Shown here piece by piece: positions 29,109 through 37,347 of a DNA stretch of 64,000 nt. The notes under the pieces were generated by a model. That model worked only from the letters and a program-made list of their open reading frames with translations, was not told the DNA's origin and did no database searches. Origin of the DNA: Clostridium gallinarum. Lineage in GTDB: Bacteria; Bacillota; Clostridia; Clostridiales; Clostridiaceae. Each line of letters opens with the position of its first letter. Position 1 is the stretch's first letter. Location: assembly GCF_014836325.1 (NCBI RefSeq), contig NZ_JACSQZ010000002.1, positions 1-64,000 on the forward strand, read 5' to 3'. A program made the position numbers and the translations under genes.

Positions 29109-30197
29109 TTATTTATTTAACATTTTTTCTAAATCTTTAACTATTTCATCATCAGGATTTAGCTTTTTAGCTATTTCTAAATGTAACTTAGCTTCTTCAT
29201 AATTATTTAAATTCATATAACACATTACTATATTTGTACAAATTTCTACTTCCTTTGTTGCTTCAAAAGCCTTTTTAAAGTATTTAATTGCACTTTCAAA
29301 ATCATTTAAACAAGCATAATTTATGCCAATCTCTACTATTACTTCATATATTCCACTTTCTCTTTCAATACTTTCTTGTAAATAGTAAATTGCTTTTTCA
29401 TAGTTTTCAAGCTTTCTATAAGCAACACCTAAGTAGTAATAAATTAAAGGATTTTTATCAAAAGTCTTAAGTAAATCCAATAACATTTTTATAGTTTTAA
29501 CTGGATCATCATTTAAATGTTCTATCGCTATTTCATAACTTGATATATTATTAATATCATTAACTATAACATTAATTTCTTCTGTAATCTTTCCACCCTT
29601 ATTAACAAACTCATTAATAGCTACTTTAGCAGCTTTATAATCTTCATCATCCTTTAATATTAATGCCTTATATAAATATATTTCAGGTATATTTAATATG
29701 TTTTCCTCGCAATATTCTATATCACTTAATAAAATTTCCTTAAAAGCACTATCTTTTTCCCTTATACTTTCTCCTACTAATAAAAGCTTTTTCATAACTT
29801 CAATATCTTTTGAAACCCTATAATATCCCTTTAAAAGCAAATATCCATCTATAAGATTTTCATCTTTTATTTTTTTAGATATTACACTCCTTATACAATT
29901 GTCAGTATCCTTTATATAAGATAATATAGTTTCATAATCATTATTAAATCTTAATTTTTCATCTGCTCCTATAGCTAGAAACATTCCTTCTATAAAATAA
30001 AATATTGGTAAATTCTTTATTTTTATTTCATCTTGAATATTTTTAGTTATATATTCAGAAGGTATTGGTAGGTATAAATCCTTATTGTCAAAAGAAACAT
30101 AACTTGGAATACCAATACTCCTTTTAAATCCCTCTTTATCTATTTCTAAAAACAACAATTTACTTAGTTTTTCTTTAAAAGCTGCATTATAATCCAA
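29109..30197 (-). CDS. Tetratricopeptide-repeat protein
   Basis: It is a 362-residue soluble protein with at least three TPR units in the C-terminal 130 residues ('PLIYYYLGVAYRKLENYEKA', 'GINYACLNDFESAIKYFKKA', 'VMCYMNLNNYEEAKLHLEIA'). The N-terminal 220 residues are not recognised. TPRs are protein-protein interaction modules; the partner is unknown. The start is TTG with AAAGGGAGG. It sits alone between the glycan operon and the repeat element. Confidence 0.8.
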   Translation of the reverse strand: MDYNAAFKEKLSKLLFLEIDKEGFKRSIGIPSYVSFDNKDLYLPIPSEYITKNIQDEIKIKNLPIFYFIEGMFLAIGADEKLRFNNDYETILSYIKDTDNCIRSVISKKIKDENLIDGYLLLKGYYRVSKDIEVMKKLLLVGESIREKDSAFKEILLSDIEYCEENILNIPEIYLYKALILKDDEDYKAAKVAINEFVNKGGKITEEINVIVNDINNISSYEIAIEHLNDDPVKTIKMLLDLLKTFDKNPLIYYYLGVAYRKLENYEKAIYYLQESIERESGIYEVIVEIGINYACLNDFESAIKYFKKAFEATKEVEICTNIVMCYMNLNNYEEAKLHLEIAKKLNPDDEIVKDLEKMLNK

Positions 30198-30360
30198 ATA
30201 GATTCCTCCCTTTCTTTAGCTTAAATAAATAATACTATATATTTAATAACCTTTCAAATATGATTTCATTTATATTTTTAAAAATGGTTTTACTAAAATT
30301 TAAATAATTAATATAAATATAAAATAGGAATTTAATTATATTATAAAATTAATTAATAAA

Positions 30361-30447
30361 AAAGAGATAAACATTATATTCCTTGCTCCGTCGCATGCGC
30401 TCCAAGTCACCGTCATACAATGTTTATCTCTTTGCAAACTGAAGGAA
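30361..30447. repeat. Intergenic repeat element, copy 1
   Basis: A block with perfect 15-base inverted ends, AAAGAGATAAACATT (30361-30375) and AATGTTTATCTCTTT (30419-30433), enclosing a GC-rich core that contains the palindrome CGCATGCG. It is followed by CAAACTGAAGGAA. The same block recurs at 52734-52818 with one difference in the 71-base core (A at 30409, G at 52781). On the minus strand the right arm runs into TTTTTTATT, so it looks like a large-loop terminator or small RNA. The 310-base gap 30198-30507 holds this element, the pgm terminator and AT-rich sequence. Confidence 0.85.
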
Positions 30448-30456
30448 TGAAATTAT

Positions 30457-30504
30457 AAAAAAAGCTTATTTAGGCTACTAAAAATTGTCCCAAATAAGCT
30501 TTTT
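30457..30504 (-). terminator. Intrinsic terminator of pgm
   Basis: A 13-bp stem, AAAAAGCTTATTT (30459-30471) with AAATAAGCTTTTT (30492-30504), runs into a U tract on the minus strand. Confidence 0.88.
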
Positions 30505-30507
30505 ATA

Positions 30508-32235
30508 CTAATTTAACTTCTTATTAACTAATTCAACAACCTCTGATTTAAATCTTTCTAACTTTTCTTCAGCATCTAATAATCCTGTTCCTTGTACTGC
30601 AACGTAAGCTTTCATTTTAGGTTCAGTTCCAGAAGGTCTAACTACAAACCAAGAACCATTATCTAATACGAATTTAAGTACATTGGATTTTGGAAGATTT
30701 ATTTCCTTCTTATCTCCAGTAGCCACATTTTCTTCAACACTTAATTTATAATCATACTTCGTATTAACTTTTGCATCACTAATTTCATTAAGTTTTTCAT
30801 TTCTTAAAGATTCTATACATTGTGCTATTTTTTCCGCACCTTCTTTTCCCTTTAATTCAAATGAAACTAATGCTTCTTTAAAATATCCATACTTCTCATA
30901 TAAATCAATTAACCCATCATAAAGACTCTTACCATGTTCTTTATAATATAAGGTCATTTCTGCAATTAACATAGATGCAATTACAGCATCCTTATCTCTT
31001 ACAAAATCTCCCGCTAAATAGCCATAACTTTCTTCAAATCCAAAAAGATAAGTTTTGCTATTATTTTTTTTAAACTCTTGAATTTTTTCACCAATATATT
31101 TAAATCCTGTTAAAACTTCTATAAGTTCAATATTATAATTTTTAGCTATATTTTTTGCTCCATCTGTAGTAACTATAGTTTTTATTATAGCTCCATTTTC
31201 AGGTAATCTATTTTCTTCCTTAAGGGCACTTAAAACATATTCAGTAAGTAATAATCCTGTTTGATTTCCAGTTAAAACTCTATATTCACCCTCGCTATCT
31301 TTAACAACAACTCCTATTCTATCGCAATCTGGATCTGTTGCAAATATAACATCTGGATTTTCTTCTTTAGCCATTTCTAAAGCCAATTTAAATACAGCTG
31401 GCTCTTCTGGATTTGGATATGATGCAGTTGGGAAATTACCATCTGGTAACTCTTGTTCTTTAACAACTGATACACCTGTATAACCAAGTTCTTTTAATAT
31501 TCTTCTAACTGGCATATTTCCAGATCCATGTATTGGTGTATAAATAACTTTTAAATCCTTTGCTTTTTCCTCTACTAAATCTTTTCTAATAGTTAAAGAT
31601 TTTACAGATTCTATATAAGCTTTATCTACATCTTCTCCAATATAAACTAATAAGTTATTTTTAATTGCTACCTCTTCTGAAATAGTTTTTATCATATCAA
31701 AGCTTTTTACATTGTTAACTTCATTAATTATTATATTGGCCTTTTCATCTGTTACTTGACCACCAAATTCATCGTAAACTTTGTATCCGTTATATTCCTT
31801 AGGATTATGAGAAGCCGTAACTACTATACCTCCATCACAATTTAAATGTCTAACAGCAAATGAAAGCATTGGAGTAGGTCTTAAACTTTCATACAAATAA
31901 ACTTTTACATTATTCGCTGCAAGAGTTAAAGCTGCAGCTTTTGAAAATTCCTTTGACATATTTCTTGAGTCATAAGCAATTGCAACTGTTGGATTATCAA
32001 ATCTATTATTTAAATAGTTTGCAAAACCTTGTGTCGCTTTTGATACTGTGTAAATATTCATTCTATTGCTACCAGCACCAATTATACCTCTAAGACCACC
32101 TGTCCCAAAATCAAGTTCCTTATAGAATCTATCTTCAATTTCCTTTTCATCTTCTATATTTCTTAATTCATCTTTCATTTCATTATCAATAATTTCAGAT
32201 AATAACCACTCATTATATTTTTCCTTATATAACAT
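30508..32235 (-). CDS. pgm: Phosphoglucomutase / phosphomannomutase
   Basis: It interconverts hexose 1- and 6-phosphates and supplies glucose-1-P for nucleotide-sugar synthesis. The catalytic phosphoserine is Ser142 in 'TASHNPKEYNGYKVY'; the Mg site is 'DPDCDRIGV'; the sugar loop is 'GFEESYGYLAGDFVRDKDA', and the phosphate-binding 'RPSGTEPKMKAY' is C-terminal. The 575 residues match the Firmicute PgcA type. Monocistronic, flanked by terminators. Confidence 0.95.
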   Translation of the reverse strand: MLYKEKYNEWLLSEIIDNEMKDELRNIEDEKEIEDRFYKELDFGTGGLRGIIGAGSNRMNIYTVSKATQGFANYLNNRFDNPTVAIAYDSRNMSKEFSKAAALTLAANNVKVYLYESLRPTPMLSFAVRHLNCDGGIVVTASHNPKEYNGYKVYDEFGGQVTDEKANIIINEVNNVKSFDMIKTISEEVAIKNNLLVYIGEDVDKAYIESVKSLTIRKDLVEEKAKDLKVIYTPIHGSGNMPVRRILKELGYTGVSVVKEQELPDGNFPTASYPNPEEPAVFKLALEMAKEENPDVIFATDPDCDRIGVVVKDSEGEYRVLTGNQTGLLLTEYVLSALKEENRLPENGAIIKTIVTTDGAKNIAKNYNIELIEVLTGFKYIGEKIQEFKKNNSKTYLFGFEESYGYLAGDFVRDKDAVIASMLIAEMTLYYKEHGKSLYDGLIDLYEKYGYFKEALVSFELKGKEGAEKIAQCIESLRNEKLNEISDAKVNTKYDYKLSVEENVATGDKKEINLPKSNVLKFVLDNGSWFVVRPSGTEPKMKAYVAVQGTGLLDAEEKLERFKSEVVELVNKKLN

Positions 32236-32301
32236 CTTATACCTCCAAAAATTAATATCAGGTAATATTATACACTAAATAAATTGTTTTTAAAATAAAA
32301 A

Positions 32302-32341
32302 AATGTAAAGAGACAGAGTATTCTATCCCCTTACATTTTAG
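32302..32341 (-). terminator. Intrinsic terminator of the L25 gene
   Basis: AAATGTAA and TTACATTT arms, extended inward by GGGGATAG with CTGTCTCT (including G-U pairs), are followed on the minus strand by a T-rich tract. Confidence 0.78.
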
Positions 32342-32347
32342 AATATA

Positions 32348-32947
32348 CTATTTATTCTTATTATTTAATTCTTCTGCTAATTCCATATCATCACTTACAG
32401 TTTTTCTTTCATAAGTTACTGAAGCTATAACTGTATTTAAATCATCAATTATTGATAATTCGGAAGCTACTTCTAAATCTCCTGCTCTATATACATATCC
32501 ATTATCACTTCCATTTATATTTATTTTTATATATTTAGGAAGTTTATTAGCATCACATTCAACTTTAATAGAATCCTTTTCTTTTTGTAATACCATTCCT
32601 TTTTTCTTTAAATAACCTTCACCTTCAAATTGAATCGGTACAGTAGATATAATTTTTTGACTATGATCTAATTCTTCTAAATCTAAATGGATTATTTTAT
32701 GAGTTACCGGATCTCTTTGAACATCTTTTATTAAAGCTTGATAATCTTCACCATTAATATCTAAATTTATTATCCCATGTTCTCCATTTTGTGCTATTTC
32801 TCTACATAACTCTAACTCACCAACTTCAAATAAAAATTCATTTATTTTTTTTCCATAAAGTACACCTGGTACCCTACCCATTCTTCTTATTTTTTTTGCG
32901 TTATTAGGTATATTAACATCTCTTTTATTTAAATTTAAACTATTCAC
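32348..32947 (-). CDS. rplY: 50S ribosomal protein bL25, CTC form
   Basis: It binds 5S rRNA. The N-terminal L25 domain has 'KIRRMGRVPGVLYGKKINEF' and 'IKDVQRDPVTHKIIHLDLEE', and the C-terminal beta domain (about 95-180) makes it the longer CTC/general-stress form. 199 residues. The start is GTG, with GGAGGAG upstream; the nearby ATG is out of frame. Monocistronic and divergent from the decarboxylase. Confidence 0.95.
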   Translation of the reverse strand: MNSLNLNKRDVNIPNNAKKIRRMGRVPGVLYGKKINEFLFEVGELELCREIAQNGEHGIINLDINGEDYQALIKDVQRDPVTHKIIHLDLEELDHSQKIISTVPIQFEGEGYLKKKGMVLQKEKDSIKVECDANKLPKYIKININGSDNGYVYRAGDLEVASELSIIDDLNTVIASVTYERKTVSDDMELAEELNNKNK

Positions 32948-33049
32948 ACATAACTCCTCCTATAAATATACTTTCTCTTCAAATATTGTTAGCATAATAA
33001 TTAATTTTTATTCAAATTTACTATTTATTAATTAAATTTAAGTATTATA

Positions 33050-33078
33050 TTGCATAGTTTTTATTATTAAAATATAAT
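33050..33078 (+). promoter_or_regulatory. Promoter of the decarboxylase gene
   Basis: TTGCAT (33050-33055) and TATAAT (33073-33078) with a 17-base spacer, giving an untranslated leader of about 55 bases. Confidence 0.7.
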
Positions 33079-33142
33079 AAGTTATGTTTGTATAAATCTT
33101 TTAAAACAACCAATAATATTCTAAAGAAAGAGGGTGCTTTGA

Positions 33143-34606
33143 GTGTATAAAATGAATCAAAATGAAACTCCACTATTTAATGCTCTAATGGAATACGTAA
33201 ATAGGGAAACTCTACCTTTCCATGTACCAGGGCATAAAAAAGGAATTGGTATTGATAAAGAATTTAAAGAATTTATGGGAGATAATCCCTTTAAGATAGA
33301 TGTTACTGTCTTTAAATTAGTAGATAGTTTACATCATCCAACAGGACCAATAAAAGCTGCCCAAGAACTAGCTTCAGATGCTTATGGTTCTGATGCTTCA
33401 TTTTTCTCAATACATGGTACATCTGGAGCAATACAAGCCATGATACTTTCAGTTGTTAATGATGGTGATAAAATTATAGTTCCAAGAAATGTTCATAAAT
33501 CAGTTACCTCTGGTATAATTTTAAGTGGAGCTAAACCAGTATTTATGGAGCCTGAAATTGATAAAAAATTAGGTATTGCCCATGGCGTAACTCCAAATAC
33601 TGTTTCTAATGCATTAAAAGAAAATCCAGATGCTAAAGCAGTTTTAATAATAAACCCAACTTATTATGGAGTTGCAACAGATATAAAAGAAATTGCAGAT
33701 ATCGTCCATAGTTATGACATACCTTTAATAGTTGATGAAGCTCATGGACCTCATTTAGCTTTTTCAAAAAATCTTCCAATGTCAGCTTTAGAAGCTGGTG
33801 CTGATATATGTGCTCAAAGTACACATAAAATAATAGGATCATTAACACAAGGTTCATTATTGCATGTTAAAAGTAAATATGTTAGTCCTAAAAGAGTTCA
33901 ACAGATACTAAATCTTTTACATACAACATCACCGTCTTATATATTAATGGCTTCTTTAGATTGTGCTAGAAGACAAATTGCATTAGAAGGTGAAACACTA
34001 TTAAACGATGCTATAGAATTATGTAAATATACTAGAGATGAAATAAATAAAATCCCTGGATTTTATTGTTTTGGAGAAGAAGTTTTAGGAAAACCAGGTT
34101 CTTATTCTTTTGATCCAACAAAGCTTACTATTTCATCAAAGGAACTTGGTATTACTGGTTTTGAATTAGATATGATTCTAGCAGATAAATATCATATTCA
34201 AATGGAACTTTCGGACTTCTATAACGTTCTTGCTGTTGGTTCATTTGGTGATACTAAAGAAAGTATGGATAAATTAATTAATGCTTTAAATGAAATATCA
34301 GAAGAATTCTACGGAAAAAGAAATCCTGTTCCAGACTTTTTAGATATTCCTAGTATTCCTAAAAAAATATTAGAACCAAGAGAAGCTTTCTATAGTGATA
34401 AAATTTCTATACCATTAAAAGAAAGTATAGGCGAAATTTCTGGCGAATTTTTACTTGCTTATCCACCTGGAATTCCAGTTCTTTGTCCTGGTGAAATAAT
34501 AACAAAAGAAGTTGTAGATTATGTTTATGACTTAAAAAGAGCTAATTTATACGTTCAAGGAACTGAAGATTCCACTGTAGAAAATATAAAAATAGTAAAA
34601 AAATAA
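33143..34606 (+). CDS. Orn/Lys/Arg decarboxylase family protein
   Basis: It is a PLP fold-type I decarboxylase of 487 residues, the compact clostridial/Bacillus SpeA-YaaO form without the N-terminal wing domain. The PLP lysine is Lys229 in 'AQSTHKIIGSLTQGS'; 'LIVDEAHGPHLAF' holds the PLP Asp and His; 'HVPGHKKG' is N-terminal. The substrate could be arginine (agmatine), lysine (cadaverine) or ornithine; sequence does not decide. Start is GTG with AGAGGG 8 bases before; an ATG 9 bases later is possible. Confidence 0.9.
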   Translation: MYKMNQNETPLFNALMEYVNRETLPFHVPGHKKGIGIDKEFKEFMGDNPFKIDVTVFKLVDSLHHPTGPIKAAQELASDAYGSDASFFSIHGTSGAIQAMILSVVNDGDKIIVPRNVHKSVTSGIILSGAKPVFMEPEIDKKLGIAHGVTPNTVSNALKENPDAKAVLIINPTYYGVATDIKEIADIVHSYDIPLIVDEAHGPHLAFSKNLPMSALEAGADICAQSTHKIIGSLTQGSLLHVKSKYVSPKRVQQILNLLHTTSPSYILMASLDCARRQIALEGETLLNDAIELCKYTRDEINKIPGFYCFGEEVLGKPGSYSFDPTKLTISSKELGITGFELDMILADKYHIQMELSDFYNVLAVGSFGDTKESMDKLINALNEISEEFYGKRNPVPDFLDIPSIPKKILEPREAFYSDKISIPLKESIGEISGEFLLAYPPGIPVLCPGEIITKEVVDYVYDLKRANLYVQGTEDSTVENIKIVKK

Positions 34607-34644
34607 AAAATTAATGAGCTATATTTGTAGCTCATTAATTTTTT
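34605..34644. terminator. Bidirectional terminator between the decarboxylase and vanY-like genes
   Basis: A perfect 17-bp stem (AAAAAATTAATGAGCTA at 34605-34621 with TAGCTCATTAATTTTTT at 34628-34644) and a 6-base loop. Each arm carries the poly-U for one strand, and both stop codons overlap its edges. Confidence 0.9.
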
Positions 34645-35755
34645 ATACGCCTAAATATTCTTCTAAAGTTAAATCACTATTTTCAAAGTTCTTACTATCA
34701 TTAACACCTATATATCTAAAGTGCCAAGATTCATGCATATACCCTGTAATCCATTCTTTACCTTCAGGATATCTTAAAATAAATCCGTACTTAGTACAAT
34801 TATTTTTAAGCCATTTTGCTTCTTCAGTATATTTAAAATCTTCTTCAGCCCATAAAGATCTATCAACACCACCTATATCAAAAGCAAGTCCAGTTTGATG
34901 TTCACTAAATCCAGCCTTAGCAGAAAATGTGTCAGTAGGATCTTGTCCATAATTTGCTACATAATTTGAGTAAAGTCTATCTTGACTCCAATAACTTCTA
35001 TATGTTGAAAAGGCATTTAAATATATACCTTCATTTGCTGCATCTGATTTCATTTTTTCAAAAGCTTCTCTTGCTTCAGTACTTTCTCCCGGCGCAAATG
35101 TATCTGGAAGTCCAAATTCTTTATTTACTAACAATATTCCATTTATATATTTAGGTTCTCTTAAACTAGCATCCTCACTTGCTTTTTCTTCATATGTCTC
35201 ATCTATTTTTCTCTTATTTGCTATCTTCTTAGTTTCATTTATATACTGATTTAACTCATCTAATTTTTCTTTTGCTAATTTATAATTTTTATCAGAAAAT
35301 AAAGTATTATATTCATTGATAATTTTATTTACTTCATTAGATTCTTCATCATTAAAGTTCTTTATACTGCCTTCAGTTATACTATTAAAATACTCCTCTA
35401 ATTCTCTTTCATTTGAAGCACTCAAATCGTTAACCTTAGACTTCAATTCCAAAACTAAATTTTCTACTTCAATTGTTACTCCATTACTTAAATTATCTTC
35501 AATAGATTGTATTAAAGTTTTTATTTCAGCTAACTTATTTTCATCTCCATAAAAATTACTATAATTAGATTTTATATCCTTAAAGTATTGAATAGTTTCT
35601 AAATTCTCATTAAATATTTCTCCTGCTTTAACTTCATTTCTTATTAAAGTAAAGTGCTTAACCTTTATAGGTATGTATAAAACTATCCATAAAATAAATA
35701 TAAATAATATAACTTTTATAAATCTAAACCTTTTATTTCTTAACTTCTTTTTCAA
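34643..35755 (-). CDS. VanY-type D-Ala-D-Ala carboxypeptidase (M15B)
   Basis: A membrane helix (about 12-30) is followed by a long extracytoplasmic helical region (about 40-190, rich in E/N/K and probably coiled coil) and a C-terminal M15B domain (about 200-370). Zinc ligands are in 'SEHQTGLAFDIGG' and 'HESWHFRYIG'. It would trim the terminal D-Ala from stem peptides outside the cell. The helical insertion is long for a VanY. No van resistance genes are near. TTG start with GGAGGAG. Confidence 0.9.
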   Translation of the reverse strand: MKKKLRNKRFRFIKVILFIFILWIVLYIPIKVKHFTLIRNEVKAGEIFNENLETIQYFKDIKSNYSNFYGDENKLAEIKTLIQSIEDNLSNGVTIEVENLVLELKSKVNDLSASNERELEEYFNSITEGSIKNFNDEESNEVNKIINEYNTLFSDKNYKLAKEKLDELNQYINETKKIANKRKIDETYEEKASEDASLREPKYINGILLVNKEFGLPDTFAPGESTEAREAFEKMKSDAANEGIYLNAFSTYRSYWSQDRLYSNYVANYGQDPTDTFSAKAGFSEHQTGLAFDIGGVDRSLWAEEDFKYTEEAKWLKNNCTKYGFILRYPEGKEWITGYMHESWHFRYIGVNDSKNFENSDLTLEEYLGV

Positions 35756-35794
35756 TCTTTCTCCTCCGTAAACATATACTACTCAAAAATATTT

Positions 35795-36811
35795 TTATTC
35801 ATTAATAAGTTTTTTTAGAGTTTGTCTTAAGTTTTTATCTAATGAATATTCACTTAAGTAATACAGCTTACTATTTATATCATCATCATTTTTATCTAAT
35901 GAATAATAGGTTATTGCAGCCTCTATACTTAATTTATCATTTAATTTAGGCAAATTAATAACTTTAGGATCATCATCTTCTAAAGTCATTATTTCCTCTA
36001 AATTAATTACACCCTTATTCATAGCAACTTCTTTCAAAAACTTTAAATGTCCATTAGTATATCTTTCAGCTGCATTTATAAGATGATTTAAAGATTTATA
36101 TGCAAATTCAATTTCACCACTCTTAGCAAAAGTTTTATAAAAATGTTGAATTAGTCCTATAACTTGATTATTATTTTTTATTTGTGACATAAATCCTAAT
36201 ATTTTTATTTTATTTTCGTCATTAAATGCAATCAAATTATTCATTATCCAATTAACTATTCTATCTACTTCAATATCCTCACTTGCTAATTTACATAATA
36301 AATTTGTTGCTTTTAAGTTTAAATTAGAGTTTTTTTGTGAAATTCTTTGTAAAATATCTATAGAGTCTTTTCCATAACTATATATAATCATAAGTATAGA
36401 ATTTTCAACTACCACTGACCAATATCCTTCATCGATATATTTATTTATATATTTTGTTGGTCTATTTATTTTTCCGTTTAAGAATTTAGGAATTTCTATT
36501 ATATTTTCTCTTCCTATATTTTTAGCAGCTTCTTTTGCTACTAATTTAACTTTGTCAAAATCATCATAAACATCTATAACTTTTAATATTTCTGAATTAA
36601 TTAATTCATCAACTTCCTCTTTGCTTAGTTTTAATTCTTCTTTTACTTCTTCCTCTACTTCTATTTCTTCAATATCAGACTCTATATATTTACTTTCAAT
36701 AGTATCTTCAATTTTATTTATCTCTTCATCATAATCTTCTTCAATTTCATCATAATCATAATACTCATTATTTTTTTCTTTCAATCTTCTAAAAAAATTA
36801 ATAAATCCCAT
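35795..36811 (-). CDS. Unknown helical protein with acidic N-terminus
   Basis: It is a 338-residue protein starting 'MGFINFFRRLKEKNNEYYDY', then a strongly acidic Asp/Glu/Tyr stretch (about 17-70) and an all-helical region that resembles HEAT-like repeats ('LLCKLASEDIEVDRIVNWIM', 'HFYKTFAKSGEIEFAYKSLN'). An ATG at 36838 is possible but overlaps the ribosome site; ATG 36811 has GGAGG 8 bases before. It begins one base after the DUF523 stop. No family recognised. Confidence 0.7.
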   Translation of the reverse strand: MGFINFFRRLKEKNNEYYDYDEIEEDYDEEINKIEDTIESKYIESDIEEIEVEEEVKEELKLSKEEVDELINSEILKVIDVYDDFDKVKLVAKEAAKNIGRENIIEIPKFLNGKINRPTKYINKYIDEGYWSVVVENSILMIIYSYGKDSIDILQRISQKNSNLNLKATNLLCKLASEDIEVDRIVNWIMNNLIAFNDENKIKILGFMSQIKNNNQVIGLIQHFYKTFAKSGEIEFAYKSLNHLINAAERYTNGHLKFLKEVAMNKGVINLEEIMTLEDDDPKVINLPKLNDKLSIEAAITYYSLDKNDDDINSKLYYLSEYSLDKNLRQTLKKLINE

Positions 36812-36812
36812 T

Positions 36813-37262
36813 TTATTTTCCTCCAAAGTCAACTTCACTTAAAACTTCTATTCCATTTTCTTCTAGAATAGTTGCTGTTATACCTTTCCCATTTATCCTT
36901 ATACCTTCAAAACTACCATCATAAACATAATTAACACCACAAGAAGGGCTTCCATCTTTAAGAATTGCTTTTTTTATTTTACTTAATTTGGCTATATGTA
37001 AAGTTTCATAAGCTCCTTTTAAGAAAGCCTCTGTAACATCAATATTATCTTTTGTAACTACTATATCTACTTTGTTTATAACACCCCTAGCTGTACCCTT
37101 TATTTCTGCAGGTGTTCTAGGTGTTGAAAGGCCTCCAAGTTTCTCTGGACATGCTAATATAGCCTTTCCTTCATTGAAAAGATTTAAACATTTTTCATTC
37201 AAATTATTACCACCACTGTATTTACAATTAACTCCACACAAACAGCTGCTTATAAGATACAT
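36813..37262 (-). CDS. DUF523 family protein
   Basis: A 149-residue protein with the DUF523 signature: 'SSCLCGVNCKYSGGNN' (near the N-terminus), 'CPEKLGGLSTPRTPAEI' and 'LKDGSPSCGVNYVYDG'. The conserved cysteines suggest metal or Fe-S binding; the function is unknown. GTG at 37271 overlaps the ribosome site AGAGG, so ATG 37262 is chosen. Paired with the unknown acidic protein downstream. Confidence 0.85.
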   Translation of the reverse strand: MYLISSCLCGVNCKYSGGNNLNEKCLNLFNEGKAILACPEKLGGLSTPRTPAEIKGTARGVINKVDIVVTKDNIDVTEAFLKGAYETLHIAKLSKIKKAILKDGSPSCGVNYVYDGSFEGIRINGKGITATILEENGIEVLSEVDFGGK

Positions 37263-37299
37263 TTTAAACACCTCTTTTCTTTATACAATTATACCATAA

Positions 37300-37327
37300 A
37301 AAGAGACTCTTAAAAATGAGTCTCTTT
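37300..37327 (-). terminator. Intrinsic terminator of mutS2
   Basis: AAAGAGACTC (37300-37309) pairs with GAGTCTCTTT (37318-37327), and TTTTATGG follows on the minus strand. Confidence 0.82.
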
Positions 37328-37347
37328 ATCTTAATATTATTTTAATA

